This document shows positions 1 to 5,202 of a stretch of 6,690 nt of DNA, piece after piece (within the stretch, counting starts at the first letter, position 1; each line of letters begins with the position of its first letter). The stretch spans positions 1-6,690 of the forward strand of contig CALKAA010000387.1 of NCBI GenBank assembly GCA_937983495.1, in the 5' to 3' direction. The translations under genes and the position numbers were made by a program. The notes under the pieces were generated by a model. That model saw nothing but the letters and a program-made list of their open reading frames with translations, was not told where the DNA came from and did no database searches. This stretch comes from an uncultured Gemmobacter sp. (GTDB lineage Bacteria > Pseudomonadota > Alphaproteobacteria > Rhodobacterales > Rhodobacteraceae).

Positions 1-27
1 GGGCTCGATGCCCCCGAGGCACGCCGC

Positions 28-1098
28 TTATTTCGGGATCACGCGGTTCACATGGCCCATCTTGCGGCCCGGGCGGGCCTCGTGTTTGCCGTAGAGGTGC
101 AGGGCGGCGTGTGTCTCGGCGGCGATTTGCGGCACGCGCAGGATGTCATCGCCGATCAGGTTTTCCATCACCACATCGGAATGGCGGCTGCCATCGCCGA
201 GCGGCCAGCCCGCCACGGCGCGGATGTGTTGTTCAAACTGATCCACCGCGCAGCCATTCTGGGTCCAATGGCCGGAATTGTGGACGCGCGGGGCGATCTC
301 GTTCACGATCAGGCCCTTGGGCGTCACGAACAGCTCCACCCCCATCACGCCCACATAATCCAGCGCGTTGAGGATGCGGGCGGCCAGCAGCACGGCATCG
401 GTGCGTTGCGCGAGGCTCAGGTTGGCGGGCAGGGTGGTGGTGTGCAGGATGCCGTCCTTATGCACATTCTCGCCGGGGTCATAGCAGGACACCGCGCCAT
501 CAAGGCCGCGGGCGGCGATGACCGAGACCTCATGCGTGAAGCTGATGAAGCCTTCCAGCACGGCAGGCGCGCCGTTCATGGCGGCCAGCGCCGCTTCGGC
601 ATCCTCGGCGTTGCGCAACCGCGCCTGGCCCTTGCCGTCATAGCCCAGACGGGTGGTTTTCAGGATGGCGGGCGTGCCGACTTGCGCGATGGCGGCTTGC
701 AGCGAGGCCATGTCGCTGACGGCGGCATAGGGTGCGCAGGTGAGGCCGAGGCTGGTGAGGAAGTCTTTCTCGGCGATGCGATCCTGGCTGATGGCCAGGG
801 CGCGGCGGTTCGGGCGGATCGGCTTTGCCGCCTCCAGCAGGTCGAGCGCGGCGGTGGGCACGTTCTCGAATTCATAGGTGATGACATCGACCGAGGCCGC
901 GAAGGCGCGCAAGCTGTCGGCGTCGTCATAGCTCGCGGTCGTCACCCGGTCGGCCACATGGCCTGCGGGCGGGTTGGCGGCAGGCTCGTAAATATGGGTC
1001 AGATAGCCCAGACGCGCCGCCGCGACCGAGAGCATGCGGCCCAGTTGCCCGCCGCCCAGAATGCCGATCACCGAACCGGGGGGGAGGAGGTCAGACAT
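28..1098 (-). CDS. purK: N5-carboxyaminoimidazole ribonucleotide synthase (PurK)
   Basis: ATP-grasp enzyme of cytosolic purine synthesis; it uses ATP and bicarbonate to turn AIR into N5-CAIR, the substrate of PurE. The 356-aa product is full length for the family. Visible landmarks are the N-terminal GGGQLGRM loop (residues 15-22), TYEFENVP (74-81), the ATP-grasp segment KTTRLGYDGKGQ (147-158), the metal/ATP-binding stretch NEIAPRVHNSGHWT (266-279), and the C-terminal HLYGKHEARPGRKMGHV (334-350). I start at the ATG at 1098 because an AGGAG (1106-1110) lies 7 nt before it and the protein then begins directly at the nucleotide-binding fold. A 12-residue Pro/Ser-rich extension to 1134 has no family support. 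The start overlaps the end of purE by 8 nt (shared ATGTCTGA), so the two are probably translationally coupled. Confidence 0.97.
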   Translation of the reverse strand: MSDLLPPGSVIGILGGGQLGRMLSVAAARLGYLTHIYEPAANPPAGHVADRVTTASYDDADSLRAFAASVDVITYEFENVPTAALDLLEAAKPIRPNRRALAISQDRIAEKDFLTSLGLTCAPYAAVSDMASLQAAIAQVGTPAILKTTRLGYDGKGQARLRNAEDAEAALAAMNGAPAVLEGFISFTHEVSVIAARGLDGAVSCYDPGENVHKDGILHTTTLPANLSLAQRTDAVLLAARILNALDYVGVMGVELFVTPKGLIVNEIAPRVHNSGHWTQNGCAVDQFEQHIRAVAGWPLGDGSRHSDVVMENLIGDDILRVPQIAAETHAALHLYGKHEARPGRKMGHVNRVIPK

Positions 1099-1576
1099 CG
1101 GAGGGCTCCTCGGGGATGGAGGCGGAGAGGGCATCGCGCCAGGCGTCCAGCCGGGCAGCCAGCGCGGGGTCGGAAATCGCGAGGATCCCGGCGGCCATCA
1201 GCCCCGCATTGGCGGCGCCAGCGGCCCCGATCGCCATGGTGGCGACGGGAAAGCCCTTGGGCATCTGTACGATGGAGTACAGGCTGTCGACGCCCGACAG
1301 TGCCTTGGTCTGCACCGGCACGCCGACCACCGGGATGCGGGTTTTCGAGGCCATCATGCCGGGCAGATGCGCCGCGCCGCCTGCGCCTGCGATGATGACC
1401 TTGAGGCCACGCTCGGCGGCGGTCTTGCCATAGGACCAGAGCCGGTCGGGGGTGCGGTGGGCGCTGACGATCTTCGCCTCGTAGGAAATACCGAGTTCAT
1501 CGAGGACAGTGGCGGCCTCGCGCATCGTTGGCCAGTCGGACTGGCTGCCCATGATGATTCCAACGTCAACGGCCAT
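1091..1576 (-). CDS. purE: N5-carboxyaminoimidazole ribonucleotide mutase (PurE, class I)
   Basis: Moves the carboxyl group of N5-CAIR (made by PurK) from N5 to C4 to give CAIR in purine synthesis. The 161-aa product has the class I PurE layout: GSQSDWPTM (residues 10-18, phosphate/substrate loop), SAHRTP (38-43, containing the conserved His40), and GAGGAAHLPGM (64-74), followed by the IGAAGAANAGLMA helix near 116-128. Class I is inferred because a purK gene follows directly and the family motifs are of the bacterial mutase type. The ATG at 1576 is preceded by a purine-rich AAGGGGGA (1581-1588). The stop overlaps the purK start. The 96-nt gap to the upstream ydcH-like gene on the same strand leaves it open whether purE has its own promoter. 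Confidence 0.97.
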   Translation of the reverse strand: MAVDVGIIMGSQSDWPTMREAATVLDELGISYEAKIVSAHRTPDRLWSYGKTAAERGLKVIIAGAGGAAHLPGMMASKTRIPVVGVPVQTKALSGVDSLYSIVQMPKGFPVATMAIGAAGAANAGLMAAGILAISDPALAARLDAWRDALSASIPEEPSDV

Positions 1577-1672
1577 GGCATCCCCCTTGGTTTGCAGGCG
1601 CTTTAGCGCGGCGGGGGGCGAGGGGCAAGCGGTTCGGCCTGCCGGGCTTTGGCGGCCCTTTGGCGGCGGGGC

Positions 1673-1891
1673 TCAGGCGATGATGTCGGGGATCAACTGA
1701 TCCTCGATCTTGACGATCTGATCCTTGAGCGAGAGCTTTTGCTTCTTCAACCGACGCAGGGTGAGCTGATCGGGGCGGCCCGTGGCTTCCAGCGCGGCAA
1801 TCGCCTCGTCCAGATCGCGGTGTTCGCGGCGCAGAACCTCCAGCTTGATGCGGAGCATCTCGTCCAGATTGAGTTCCATCGACGCATTCAT
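1673..1891 (-). CDS. YdcH/DUF465 family small coiled-coil protein
   Basis: A 72-aa protein of the YdcH (DUF465) family, whose biochemical role is not established. The sequence is almost entirely helical and charged. It has the family pattern of a REHRDLDEAIAALE segment (residues 22-35), a short turn (ATGRPD), then LRRLKKQKLSLKDQIVKIE (45-63), which looks like a two-helix antiparallel coiled coil. No signal peptide or membrane segment is visible. The ATG at 1891 is chosen because AGGAAG (1897-1902) sits 5 nt upstream; the reading frame stays open for 21 more codons but that part is Pro/Arg-rich and unlike the family. An internal ATG 4 codons later is a less likely start. It lies upstream of purEK on the same strand, an arrangement I associate with Rhodobacteraceae, and diverges from hsp20. 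Confidence 0.88.
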   Translation of the reverse strand: MNASMELNLDEMLRIKLEVLRREHRDLDEAIAALEATGRPDQLTLRRLKKQKLSLKDQIVKIEDQLIPDIIA

Positions 1892-1953
1892 GGCAGCTTC
1901 CTGAGCGGGAGAACGGGGCTGGGGGCGCGGTTCGAGTCGGCATTTGTCTGGCA

Positions 1954-1984
1954 AATATACCTATTTTTCCGTGCTTTGGGAAGA
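1954..1984 (-). promoter_or_regulatory. Possible promoter of the ydcH-like gene
   Basis: Reading the minus strand there is a TATATT box (1954-1959) about 60 nt upstream of the ATG at 1891, inside the only AT-rich stretch of the divergent region. The -35 hexamer at the expected spacing is poor (TTCCCA-like), so this is a weak call. An ATTTG/CAAAT inverted repeat with a 5-nt spacer (1942-1956) overlaps the box and could be a repressor site, but it is short. Confidence 0.25.
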
Positions 1985-2025
1985 AATCTGCCCTGATTTG
2001 CCACGAAAGGTTAATCGCGGGTGGT

Positions 2026-2055
2026 CTTGCGCGGAACCGGGGGCGGCCCCATATT
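2026..2055 (+). promoter_or_regulatory. RpoH (sigma-32) type heat-shock promoter of hsp20
   Basis: CTTGCG at 2026-2031 and CCCCATATT at 2047-2055, separated by 15 nt, match the sigma-32 pattern (CTTG in the -35 and CCCCAT-T in the -10, spacing 13-15). It lies upstream of a small heat-shock gene, where such a promoter is expected. Transcription would begin near 2061, giving a leader of about 59 nt. There is no comparably good sigma-70 promoter in front of this gene. Confidence 0.72.
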
Positions 2056-2060
2056 GGGAT

Positions 2061-2119
2061 CATGCCGCGGTGCCCGCAGGGGCCGGGGCGCAAGTTGTCG
2101 CTTTTGCCAAGGACACAGC
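2061..2119 (+). promoter_or_regulatory. ROSE-like RNA thermometer in the hsp20 leader
   Basis: The predicted leader ends in a hairpin that covers the ribosome binding site: UGUC (2096-2099), a bulged G (2100) and CUU (2101-2103) pair with AAG (2109-2111) and GACA (2112-2115) around a UUGCC loop. This puts UCGCU (2098-2102) opposite the Shine-Dalgarno AGGA (2110-2113) with one unpaired G, which is the U(U/C)GCU hallmark of ROSE elements that control small heat-shock genes in alphaproteobacteria. A GC-rich upstream part (2065-2090, including GCCC 2072-2075 with GGGC 2080-2083) could form the additional hairpin usually found in ROSE. Pairing was worked out by eye; no folding energy was computed. 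Confidence 0.6.
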
Positions 2120-2578
2120 ATGACGAAGATCAGTTTCGGGGCTCATCCCTATCTGCTCGGCTTTGAACAACTGGAACGGCTGGTCGAGCGCACCGCCAAA
2201 TCCGGCGATGGGTATCCGCCCTTCAACATCGAGGCGGTGACGGAAAATGCCTATCGAATCACGCTGGCTGTGGCGGGGTTCCGCGAGGAGGAGCTGGCCA
2301 TCACGGTGGAGGATCGCCAATTGGTGATCCGGGGCCGTCAGGTGGATGACAGCGCCGAGCGGGTCTGGCTGCATCGCGGCATTGCCAGCCGGGCCTTCCA
2401 GCGCAGTTTCGTGCTGGCGGATGGTGTGGAAGTGGCAGGCGCCCATATGGAACATGGGCTGCTGCATATCGACCTGCGCCGGGTGGTGCCGGATACGGTG
2501 GTGCAGACCATTCCGATCCGGTCGGGCCGGGCGAGTGACGCGCCGCCCCCGCCGGTAAAGCGGATTGAGGCCAAGTGA
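2120..2578 (+). CDS. Hsp20/IbpA family small heat-shock protein
   Basis: ATP-independent cytosolic chaperone that holds unfolding proteins in oligomers for later refolding by DnaK/ClpB. The 152-aa product has an alpha-crystallin domain over about residues 33-128. It starts at YPPFNIE (32-38) and contains the IbpA-like run LHRGIASRAFQRSFVLADGVEV (84-105, quoted here in parts as LHRGIAS, AFQRSFVL and DGVEV) and the AHMEHGLLHIDL motif (108-119) equivalent to A-x-x-x-G-L-L. The C-terminal IPI (131-133) is the I-x-I anchor for oligomer assembly, followed by a Pro-rich tail. The ATG at 2120 is chosen for the AAGGA 6 nt upstream; the 33 open codons before it are non-family leader. An RpoH-type promoter and a ROSE-like hairpin precede it, and a DUF1150 gene follows after 12 nt, so the two form an operon. 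Confidence 0.95.
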   Translation: MTKISFGAHPYLLGFEQLERLVERTAKSGDGYPPFNIEAVTENAYRITLAVAGFREEELAITVEDRQLVIRGRQVDDSAERVWLHRGIASRAFQRSFVLADGVEVAGAHMEHGLLHIDLRRVVPDTVVQTIPIRSGRASDAPPPPVKRIEAK

Positions 2579-2590
2579 GGAGTCTGAGAC

Positions 2591-2818
2591 ATGGACACGA
2601 AAGTGAATTTCCTGCCCGAGGCTGAAGGGCGCATCGTCTATGTGCGCCCGGTTGCGGTGGCGGACCTGCCGGAGGAAATCCGGCTGCAAGCCGATGGGCT
2701 GGACCGGCTATATGCGGTGCATCGCCCGGATGGCGAGCGGCTGGCCTTGGTGCGCGACCGCGAGATGGCCTTTGCGCTGGCGCGGCAGAATGATCTGGCC
2801 CCGGTGAATGCGCATTGA
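2591..2818 (+). CDS. DUF1150 family protein
   Basis: A 75-aa protein that I recognise as DUF1150, a small alphaproteobacterial family of unknown function often found directly after an hsp20 gene. The acidic/hydrophobic core includes IVYVRPVAVADLPEE (residues 15-29), then LYAVHRPDGERLALVRDREMAFALARQNDLAPVNAH to the end (as LYAVHRPDGERLALV at 40-54 and REMAFALARQNDLAPVNAH at 57-75). This reads as a short beta-strand pair followed by a helix; there is no membrane segment or signal peptide. AGGAG (2578-2582), which starts on the last base of the hsp20 stop codon, serves as its ribosome binding site 8 nt before the ATG. Co-transcription with hsp20 suggests heat-inducible expression and perhaps a partner role in proteostasis, but that is inference from position only. 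Confidence 0.85.
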   Translation: MDTKVNFLPEAEGRIVYVRPVAVADLPEEIRLQADGLDRLYAVHRPDGERLALVRDREMAFALARQNDLAPVNAH

Positions 2819-2859
2819 CGGACAAGGCGCGCGGGGGCTGATGTCGGAGCCTCCGGCGG

Positions 2860-2915
2860 GGATATTTGGGCCAAGATGAAAGCGCGGGCCCTAATTCATC
2901 TTGGCTTAAATATCC
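2860..2915. repeat. Long inverted repeat (21-nt arms), family-type intergenic palindrome
   Basis: Arms at 2860-2880 and 2895-2915 match at 19 of 21 positions; the two differences become G-U pairs in a plus-strand transcript, giving a 21-bp RNA stem with a 14-nt loop (2881-2894). The left arm contains GATATTTGGGCCAAGATGAA and is preceded by CGGAGCCTCCGGCGGGG. From memory this is a recurring intergenic motif in Rhodobacteraceae genomes. It lies 41 nt after the DUF1150 stop and may act in 3'-end processing or termination. Confidence 0.75.
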
Positions 2916-2921
2916 AAAGAA

Positions 2922-2956
2922 GAACGGCGCCGCAGGGGCGCCGTTTGTCGTTTATG
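2922..2956 (+). terminator. Probable terminator of the hsp20-DUF1150 operon
   Basis: A 9-bp stem AACGGCGCC (2923-2931) / GGCGCCGTT (2937-2945) with loop GCAGG is followed by a moderately U-rich tail (TTTGTCGTTT). On the minus strand the stem is followed by TTCTTCTTT, so it may also stop transcription coming from trxB and the broken gene in the opposite direction. Confidence 0.65.
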
Positions 2957-2960
2957 GGGG

Positions 2961-3276
2961 CTAGAAATGTCTGGTCTTTGTCCGGCGGCCGGTGAAATGC
3001 GCGGCGAGGATCAGCAGGATCAGGAAGCCGAGCCCCCGAAAGCTGGCCGGTTCCGTCGCTTGTGGCGGCGATCACCAGGCAGGCCATGGCACCGCCATAG
3101 GCGATGACCTGACCCTGAGGGCCGCGAATGCCGAACAGTTTTTCGGGTTATGCTCGGCCTCGCTCGTATTGGCGAGGCCGAAGAACACCATGGCGCGGCG
3201 GGAGCCGGGTGCCGAGCCAGCCAAGTCCGATCAGCCAGAGGGCATAGGCGGCAAAGAGCATCTCGGACCGCCGCAT
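2961..3276 (-). pseudogene. Broken small membrane-protein gene (three frameshifts)
   Basis: No single frame spans this stretch, but four overlapping frame segments read as one protein of about 104 aa. The first begins at the ATG at 3276: MRRSEMLFAAYALWLIGLGW. The frame then changes near 3202-3212 (MVFFGLANTSEAEHNPK), at a run of five A near 3137 (KLFGIRGPQGQVIAYGGA then MACLVIAATSDGTGQ), and at a run of five G near 3035-3040 (LGFLILLILAAHFTGRRTKT, stop TAG at 2961). Restoring six A and four G joins the last three segments smoothly. The rebuilt protein would have two to four hydrophobic helices and a basic C-terminus; I do not recognise the family. It starts 7 nt after the trxB stop, so it was probably co-transcribed with trxB. 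Either a decaying gene or assembly/sequencing errors would explain it. Confidence 0.55.
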
Positions 3277-3283
3277 CCTGTGT

Positions 3284-4222
3284 TCAGTGGCCCGCGAGGA
3301 AGCGTTCGGCGTCCAGCGCGGCCATGCAGCCCATGCCTGCGCTGGTGATGGCCTGGCGATAGACATGGTCAGTCAGATCGCCCGCCGCAAAGACGCCGGG
3401 GATGGAGGTGCGGGTGGTGCCGGGCTCGACCTTCACATAGCCGCCATTGTGCAGCTCCAGCTGATCCTTCACCAGTTCCGAGGCGGGGGCATGGCCGATG
3501 GCGACGAAGAACCCGGCGCAGGGCACGTCGCGGATCTCGCCGGTCTGCACATTGCGGGCGCGCACGGCGGTGACGCCGCGCGGGGCGTCATCGCCCAGCA
3601 CTTCGGTCACCTCATGGTTCCACAGCATCTCGATCTTCGGGTGCTTGAACAGGCGGTCCTGCATGATCTTTTCGGCGCGCAAGCTGTCGCGGCGGTGAAT
3701 CAGCGTGACCTTGGTGGCGAAGTTCGTGAGGAACAGCGCCTCCTCGACCGCGGTATTGCCGCCGCCGATCACCACCACCTCTTTGCCGCGATAGAAGAAG
3801 CCATCGCAGGTGGCGCAGGCCGAGACGCCGAAGCCCTTGAAATGTTCCTCGGACGGCAGGCCCAGCCATTTGGCCTGGGCACCGGTGGCGAGGATCACCG
3901 CATCGGCGGTATAGGTGGTGCCGCTGTCGGCGGTGGCGGTGAAGGGGCGTTTGGAGAGGTCGAGCGCGGAGATATAGTCCGAGACGATCTCGGCCCCCAT
4001 GGCGCGGGCGTGCTCTTCCATGCGGACCATCAGGTCGGGGCCTTGCACATGGGTGTCGCCCGGCCAGTTCTCGACCTCGGTGGTGATGGTGAGCTGGCCG
4101 CCCGGTTGCAGGCCCTGCACAAGGATCGGCTCCAGCATGGCGCGGGCGGAATAGACCGCCGCCGTATAGCCCGCCGGACCGGAGCCGATGATCAGAACCT
4201 TGGTGTGACGCGTCTCGCCCAT
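3284..4222 (-). CDS. trxB: Thioredoxin-disulfide reductase
   Basis: Cytosolic FAD enzyme that passes electrons from NADPH to thioredoxin. The 312-aa product is the usual length for the low-molecular-weight bacterial type. The order is: FAD-binding GSGPAG (residues 13-18), GGQLTITTEVENWPG (about 41-55), the redox-active CATC (Cys136 and Cys139) in ACATCDGFF, the NADPH Rossmann motif IGGGNTA (152-158) with HRRD (176-179) for the 2'-phosphate, and the C-terminal FAD motif FAAGDLTD (278-285). The ATG at 4222 has AAGAGGG 4 nt upstream; a TTG 7 codons earlier (4243) is the only longer option and is not needed. It is transcribed divergently from the Lrp/AsnC gene and is followed closely by a broken membrane-protein gene. 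Confidence 0.97.
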   Translation of the reverse strand: MGETRHTKVLIIGSGPAGYTAAVYSARAMLEPILVQGLQPGGQLTITTEVENWPGDTHVQGPDLMVRMEEHARAMGAEIVSDYISALDLSKRPFTATADSGTTYTADAVILATGAQAKWLGLPSEEHFKGFGVSACATCDGFFYRGKEVVVIGGGNTAVEEALFLTNFATKVTLIHRRDSLRAEKIMQDRLFKHPKIEMLWNHEVTEVLGDDAPRGVTAVRARNVQTGEIRDVPCAGFFVAIGHAPASELVKDQLELHNGGYVKVEPGTTRTSIPGVFAAGDLTDHVYRQAITSAGMGCMAALDAERFLAGH

Positions 4223-4247
4223 GATGCCCTCTTGAAACTGCAAGGAT

Positions 4248-4276
4248 CATATAGGCAGGGCGCGGAGGAAGGGCAA
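4248..4276 (-). promoter_or_regulatory. Likely trxB promoter
   Basis: On the minus strand TTGCCC (4271-4276) and TATATG (4248-4253) are separated by 17 nt, a good housekeeping sigma arrangement. Transcription would start near 4241 and leave a short leader of about 20 nt before the trxB ATG. Confidence 0.5.
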
Positions 4277-4301
4277 ATGCGTTTGACGACAGGGGCGAGG
4301 G

Positions 4302-4322
4302 CGATTTTTCGACGAAAAATCG
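4302..4322. repeat. Perfect palindrome CGATTTTTCG-A-CGAAAAATCG
   Basis: Two 10-nt arms (4302-4311 and 4313-4322) separated by one base, in the trxB-lrp divergent region about 70 bp upstream of the predicted trxB start. Closely related palindromes occur at 5796-5814 and, more loosely, 5741-5758. It could be a protein-binding site or a family-wide intergenic repeat; there is no U-tract making it an obvious terminator. Confidence 0.7.
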
Positions 4323-4360
4323 GGGGCGCACGGGCGGCTTCGTATCGCCTTGGGTCGGAT

Positions 4361-4381
4361 TTGCGAAATAATATTGCGCAA
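4361..4381. promoter_or_regulatory. AsnC/Lrp-type operator palindrome
   Basis: TTGCG (4361-4365) and CGCAA (4377-4381) flank an AATA-A-TATT core (4367-4375). The 21-bp site is symmetric around 4371 except for one mismatched pair (A4366/G4376). The AT core framed by TTGCG/CGCAA is the kind of dyad bound by Lrp/AsnC dimers. It ends 7 bp before a TATAAT box (4389-4394) and would overlap the -35 region, so binding by the adjacent regulator would most simply give autorepression. Confidence 0.65.
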
Positions 4382-4388
4382 TCCGGTA

Positions 4389-4394
4389 TATAAT
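4389..4394 (+). promoter_or_regulatory. -10 box (TATAAT) of the lrp-family gene
   Basis: Perfect TATAAT, 71 nt upstream of the ATG at 4466. No good -35 lies at 16-18 nt; TTGCGA at 4361-4366 is 22 nt away. This fits a promoter whose -35 region is occupied by the AsnC-type palindrome. Transcription would start near 4401. Confidence 0.5.
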
Positions 4395-4465
4395 CCTAAT
4401 GTCCGCGCCAAAGGAGACGCTGGTCGGTGTTGGCTGACGGCGCGAGAGCAACAAGGATAGATCAC

Positions 4466-4966
4466 ATGGCCGGATCGCGGCTGGACCCGATCGACCGTCA
4501 CATTCTGGCCGAATTGCAGGCCGATGGGCGCATGACCAATGTCGAGCTTGCCAAGCGGGTGGGCATTTCGGCGCCGCCCTGCCTGCGCCGGGTGCGCACG
4601 CTGGAGGAAGCGGGCTATATTCGCGGCTATCATGCCGATGTGGACGCCCGCGAGCTGGGTTTCGAGGTGGCGGTCTTTGCCATGGTGCGGCTGCACAGCC
4701 AGGCCGAAAGCGACCTGTCGGCCTTTGAAGAGCGCTGCCGCAACTGGCCCCTGGTGCGTGAATGCCATATGCTGAATGGCGAGATCGACTTCATCCTGAA
4801 ATGCGTGGCACCCGATCTGTCGAGTTTCCAGAGCTTTCTGACCGGCGAATTGCTCAAGGCCGAGAATGTGGCCAGCGTGAAGACCAGCCTGGTGATCCGT
4901 TGCGCCAAGGACGAGCCGGGCCTGCCCTTTGATGTGCTGGAGGAGCGGCTGAACCGCACGGCCTGA
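4466..4966 (+). CDS. Lrp/AsnC family transcriptional regulator
   Basis: A 166-aa DNA-binding regulator of amino-acid-responsive type. The N-terminal winged helix-turn-helix begins at LDPIDRHILAELQADGR (residues 6-22), with the recognition part TNVELAKRVGISAPPCLRRV (24-43) and LEEAGYIRGYHA (46-57). The C-terminal RAM/ligand domain runs from about 66 to 145 and includes GEIDFILKC (105-113). APPCLRRVRTLEEAGYIRGY is typical of the family. The ATG at 4466 is preceded by AAGGA (4453-4457) with 8 nt spacing; 13 earlier codons are open but lack family similarity. It diverges from trxB across a 243-bp region that carries an AsnC-type palindrome and a TATAAT box on this gene's side, so autoregulation is likely. 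The effector and target genes cannot be told from sequence. A strong terminator follows. Confidence 0.95.
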   Translation: MAGSRLDPIDRHILAELQADGRMTNVELAKRVGISAPPCLRRVRTLEEAGYIRGYHADVDARELGFEVAVFAMVRLHSQAESDLSAFEERCRNWPLVRECHMLNGEIDFILKCVAPDLSSFQSFLTGELLKAENVASVKTSLVIRCAKDEPGLPFDVLEERLNRTA

Positions 4967-4987
4967 GCGGGTTTGAGACTGTGCCAG

Positions 4988-5012
4988 AGCCGCCCTTCGG
5001 GGCGGTTTTTTT
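4988..5012 (+). terminator. Rho-independent terminator of the lrp-family gene
   Basis: CCGCCC (4990-4995) and GGGCGG (5000-5005) close a UUCG tetraloop (C-UUCG-G), extended by G-U and A-U pairs, and are followed by seven T (5006-5012). It begins 22 nt after the stop codon. Confidence 0.93.
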
Positions 5013-5023
5013 ATTGGGCGAAG

Positions 5024-5168
5024 GGGGATGGGGCGCACCTGAAGCTGAACAGGCGGCCCTTGACGCTGAGCAGAGGGTCTCAGCAGGGCCGCCCGTCTAG
5101 AGCACACACACGAACCTGAGGCCAAAAGGACGCTTGGCCTCGAACAGGGGGTGCCAGGGAACATTCCC
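5024..5168 (-). ncRNA. Structured small RNA candidate, possibly 6S RNA
   Basis: About 145 nt without a plausible gene but full of perfect stems. Read on the minus strand the two ends pair: GGG 5166-5168 with CCC 5024-5026, AUG 5162-5164 with CAU 5028-5030, GG 5154-5155 with CC 5032-5033, CAC 5151-5153 with GUG 5036-5038, CUG 5145-5147 with CAG 5039-5041. Inside are an 8-bp hairpin GAGGCCAA/UUGGCCUC (5118-5141), a GU-rich single strand, and a hairpin of 9 bp (5052-5060 with 5085-5093) plus 6 bp (5065-5070 with 5079-5084). GGAAUGUUC near the 5' end, CCCCUG at the inner edge of the closing stem and CAUCCC at the 3' end resemble 6S RNA. A TTGACT (5197-5202) promoter supports this strand. The interior is more asymmetric than standard 6S, so the family is uncertain; tmRNA and SRP RNA hallmarks are absent. 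Confidence 0.5.
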
Positions 5169-5172
5169 GAGG

Positions 5173-5202
5173 TCTTACCGCGCCGCTGCCCGATCCAGTC
5201 AA
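5173..5202 (-). promoter_or_regulatory. Possible promoter of the small RNA
   Basis: On the minus strand TTGACT (5197-5202) is followed after 18 nt by GTAAGA (5173-5178). The -35 is close to consensus and the -10 is weak. The expected start, about 5166-5168, coincides with the first base of the closing stem of the structured RNA. Confidence 0.4.

Noticed and set aside
1099..1134. 12-residue N-terminal extension of PurK
   Set aside because: Pro/Ser-rich, lies inside the purE coding region, and the ATG at 1098 has a well-placed ribosome binding site.
52..1395. 447-codon open frame on the plus strand across purK and purE
   Set aside because: Antisense to two well-supported genes; low-complexity His/Gly/Arg composition typical of shadow frames in GC-rich DNA.
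1647..1667. 10-bp direct repeat CTTTGGCGGC, two copies one base apart
   Set aside because: Short, GC-rich and isolated between ydcH-like gene and purE; compatible with chance slippage and no evident role.
2060..2689. 209-codon minus-strand frame opposite hsp20 and DUF1150
   Set aside because: Antisense shadow; both plus-strand genes have family motifs and ribosome binding sites.
4223..4243. TTG start giving a 319-aa TrxB
   Set aside because: The ATG at 4222 gives the usual family length and has an AAGAGGG upstream; the extension is not typical of TrxB.
3287..4393. 368-codon plus-strand open frame opposite trxB
   Set aside because: Shadow of trxB; no motif, and it runs into the trxB promoter region.
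5024..5168. tmRNA or SRP (4.5S) RNA as identity of the structured RNA
   Set aside because: No SRP GGAAGGAAGCAGCC-type tetraloop region, no tRNA-like T-arm/CCA end and no tag-coding frame recognisable.
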